In this document: one piece after another, positions 31,229-32,479 of the stretch
Layout: the number at the start of each line of letters is the position of its first letter
Position numbering within the stretch: position 1 is the stretch's first letter
From: an uncultured Phycisphaerae bacterium
GTDB lineage: Bacteria > Planctomycetota > Phycisphaerae > Sedimentisphaerales > Anaerohalosphaeraceae
DNA: 32,479 nt
Assembly: GCA_937949545.1 (NCBI GenBank)
Contig: CALEDR010000033.1
Location: 1-32,479 of the forward strand
Direction of reading: 5' to 3'
Program-made: the position numbers and the translations under genes
The notes under the pieces: generated by a model
The model's database searches: none
The model's input: only the letters and a program-made list of their open reading frames with translations
What the model was told of the DNA's origin: nothing

Positions 31229-32479
31229 TTACAGCCCGCAGTCCTCCGCCGGCTGCAGGTTGCATTTAAGCCAATCCTGCACAAAGTAAACAAAATCCCC
31301 TAAATCCACTTTGCAGTTCGCATCCAAATCAAACTGGGAAGGCAGCCCGCCTACACAAATCGCAGGCCCATCCGGACTGGGAAACAGCACCGTCGCCGTC
31401 TGCGGCACTTCAATCTTCAAATCATCCACAAAACCGCCTTCTCCAACAGCGGAATACGTACGAATCTTCAAAATCATCCCCGTCACCGGATGCGGATTCC
31501 CCTGACTGTCGGTATAGGTCAAAGACGGAAATACCCATGTTTTCCGCAGCTCGGTCCACTCATCCGGATTGGAATAGATTTCATATCCCCCCGCCGAACC
31601 GGCAAAACTTCGAATAGTCGCATCATCATACGTATAATGTGCCCACAACCGCACCCCGCCGCTGCTCTGTCCCGCATAACTTTTTGCAAAACAGGAAGCA
31701 TTGATATAATTTCCCGGCTGCAGGCCGCGAATCCACGCTACATACCCTTCCGGTGTATCGGAAGAACTGTCATCAGAAATCCACAAGGCCTTGCTGCCGC
31801 TGCGAACCTCGCCGATCTCCAAGCCGGTCTGGAGAGCCCCGTAAGTTCCCAGCAGAACCGTCTCCCGGAAATTCGGAGAAAACGGATCAAAATTCTCCCA
31901 GCCGTATTCGTACACCGTATAGGCACTCGGATCATACGCTGGCGGCAGTACAATCTGGGCATGTGCCGGATACGTGATTTCCAGCCCATCAAAATAGAAA
32001 TCCTCGGACACATTCGTCCAGTTATCGGACAGCTGCAATCCAATGAGCATTCCGTCCCGCTCCCCATCCGCCACAAATTTCCAGGTGTACTCGAGCCGCT
32101 CCCAGCCGATGCCGGTTGTATAATCACTGGTGCCGCTGGCCGCCCCCAGAATCGTCCCGATATTCCCGGCGGGCACATAATCCGCAATCAGACGAGCCTT
32201 CTGATAATCCGCACCATTCTCATCATAGGCCCACACTTTCGCCGTTACTTTCTCCGCCATCTGGAGCCCTTTTACCCACGCAAAATACACTTTGTTATTG
32301 GCACCCTGGACAATGGGTTTGACGGTCACCTTGACGGCACGGCTGCCGCTCTGGACCTGCTCTGTCGTATTCTCGGCCTTGTACACATAATCCGTCGCCA
32401 AAAGACCTCCTCCAACCCCGTCTTCCCAGCCGTAACTTGATGTGTTCATCGGTACATTCGGGTCAAACACATTCGGGTC
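31229..32479 (-). CDS. Secreted carbohydrate-binding-type protein with dockerin-like tail (partial, N-terminus outside window)
   Basis: At least 416 residues; the frame is open to the right edge. Two jelly-roll-like units are visible. The first has YGWEDGVGGGLLATDYVYKA ... GSRAVKVTVKP ... WVKGLQMAEKVTAKVWAY ... DFYFDGLEITYP. The second has YEYGWENFDPFSPNF ... GSKALWISDD ... WIRGLQPGNYINASCFAKSY ... FVDDLKIEVP. They align as internal repeats of about 170 residues, joined by a DPxxY-type linker (YDPSAYTVYEYGWE). A cysteine-bracketed dockerin-like tail follows (CVGGLPSQFDLDANCKVDLG, WLKCNLQPAEDC). At the edge the codons repeat DPNV-F-DPNV, perhaps the tail of an earlier linker. No catalytic domain is visible; one may lie outside the window. 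The transcript ends at the hairpin at 31181-31203. Confidence 0.85.
   Translation of the reverse strand, partial: DPNVFDPNVPMNTSSYGWEDGVGGGLLATDYVYKAENTTEQVQSGSRAVKVTVKPIVQGANNKVYFAWVKGLQMAEKVTAKVWAYDENGADYQKARLIADYVPAGNIGTILGAASGTSDYTTGIGWERLEYTWKFVADGERDGMLIGLQLSDNWTNVSEDFYFDGLEITYPAHAQIVLPPAYDPSAYTVYEYGWENFDPFSPNFRETVLLGTYGALQTGLEIGEVRSGSKALWISDDSSSDTPEGYVAWIRGLQPGNYINASCFAKSYAGQSSGGVRLWAHYTYDDATIRSFAGSAGGYEIYSNPDEWTELRKTWVFPSLTYTDSQGNPHPVTGMILKIRTYSAVGEGGFVDDLKIEVPQTATVLFPSPDGPAICVGGLPSQFDLDANCKVDLGDFVYFVQDWLKCNLQPAEDCGL

Noticed and set aside
1-32479. Insertion sequences, prophage, CRISPR arrays, tRNA or rRNA genes
   Set aside because: No transposase, integrase or phage protein was found. 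No regularly spaced repeats and no tRNA- or rRNA-like sequence were noticed on either strand.

Overview
The window looks like a chromosomal segment of a carbohydrate-degrading planctomycete, most likely class Phycisphaerae (Sedimentisphaerales-like). This is an inference from protein types: a PEP-CTERM surface protein, many secreted proteins ending in dockerin-like EF-hand modules, FecR/LamG proteins beside an ECF sigma factor, GPH-type sugar symport and glycan-active enzymes. No rRNA, tRNA, CRISPR array or transposase was seen. The plus strand looks C-richer than G-richer on both sides of the central intergenic gap, so there is no sign of a replication origin or a composition switch.

Left part (1-12.1 kb). 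A plus-strand pectate-lyase-type protein (110-2252) is broken by a +1 frameshift near 892-898 and ends at a terminator shared with the convergent minus-strand cluster. That cluster reads leftwards from 12059 as ECF sigma factor, membrane FecR/LamG protein, two large secreted proteins (shared module, beta-sandwich, Ig, LamG, dockerin), a BNR-propeller/Ig/LamG/dockerin protein, and a PEP-CTERM protein carrying the same shared module. I infer one sigma-controlled operon for cell-surface glycan binding or degradation.

Middle part (12.2-18.5 kb). A minus-strand housekeeping group holds a DUF4870 membrane protein, smpB, a DUF1844 protein, a 37-residue small ORF overlapping the trpC start by 4 nt, trpC, and a TauE/SafE permease. 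A 626-bp AT-rich gap follows. Then comes an 818-residue fusion of methylenetetrahydrofolate reductase, a cysteine-rich MTHFR_C/MetV-like domain and a pterin-binding methyltransferase-like domain. This is the most unusual single gene here.

Right part (18.5-32.5 kb). After an exported or anchored isoaspartyl methyltransferase-like protein comes a coherent sugar-utilisation locus: GPH symporter (minus) divergent from a GH-A clan (GH50/agarase-like) hydrolase (plus), then a LacI regulator, a GH94/GH149/GH161-like phosphorylase-type protein, and a GH16 laminarinase-type enzyme with CBM and internal dockerin. Identical LacI-type operator cores lie just downstream of the promoters of the GH-A gene and of lacI. 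I infer a LacI-controlled beta-1,3-glucan (laminarin-like) locus. Two minus-strand genes follow (nucleoside deoxyribosyltransferase-like, secreted endonuclease/exonuclease/phosphatase), then a terminator and the 3' part of another CBM/dockerin protein that runs off the right edge.
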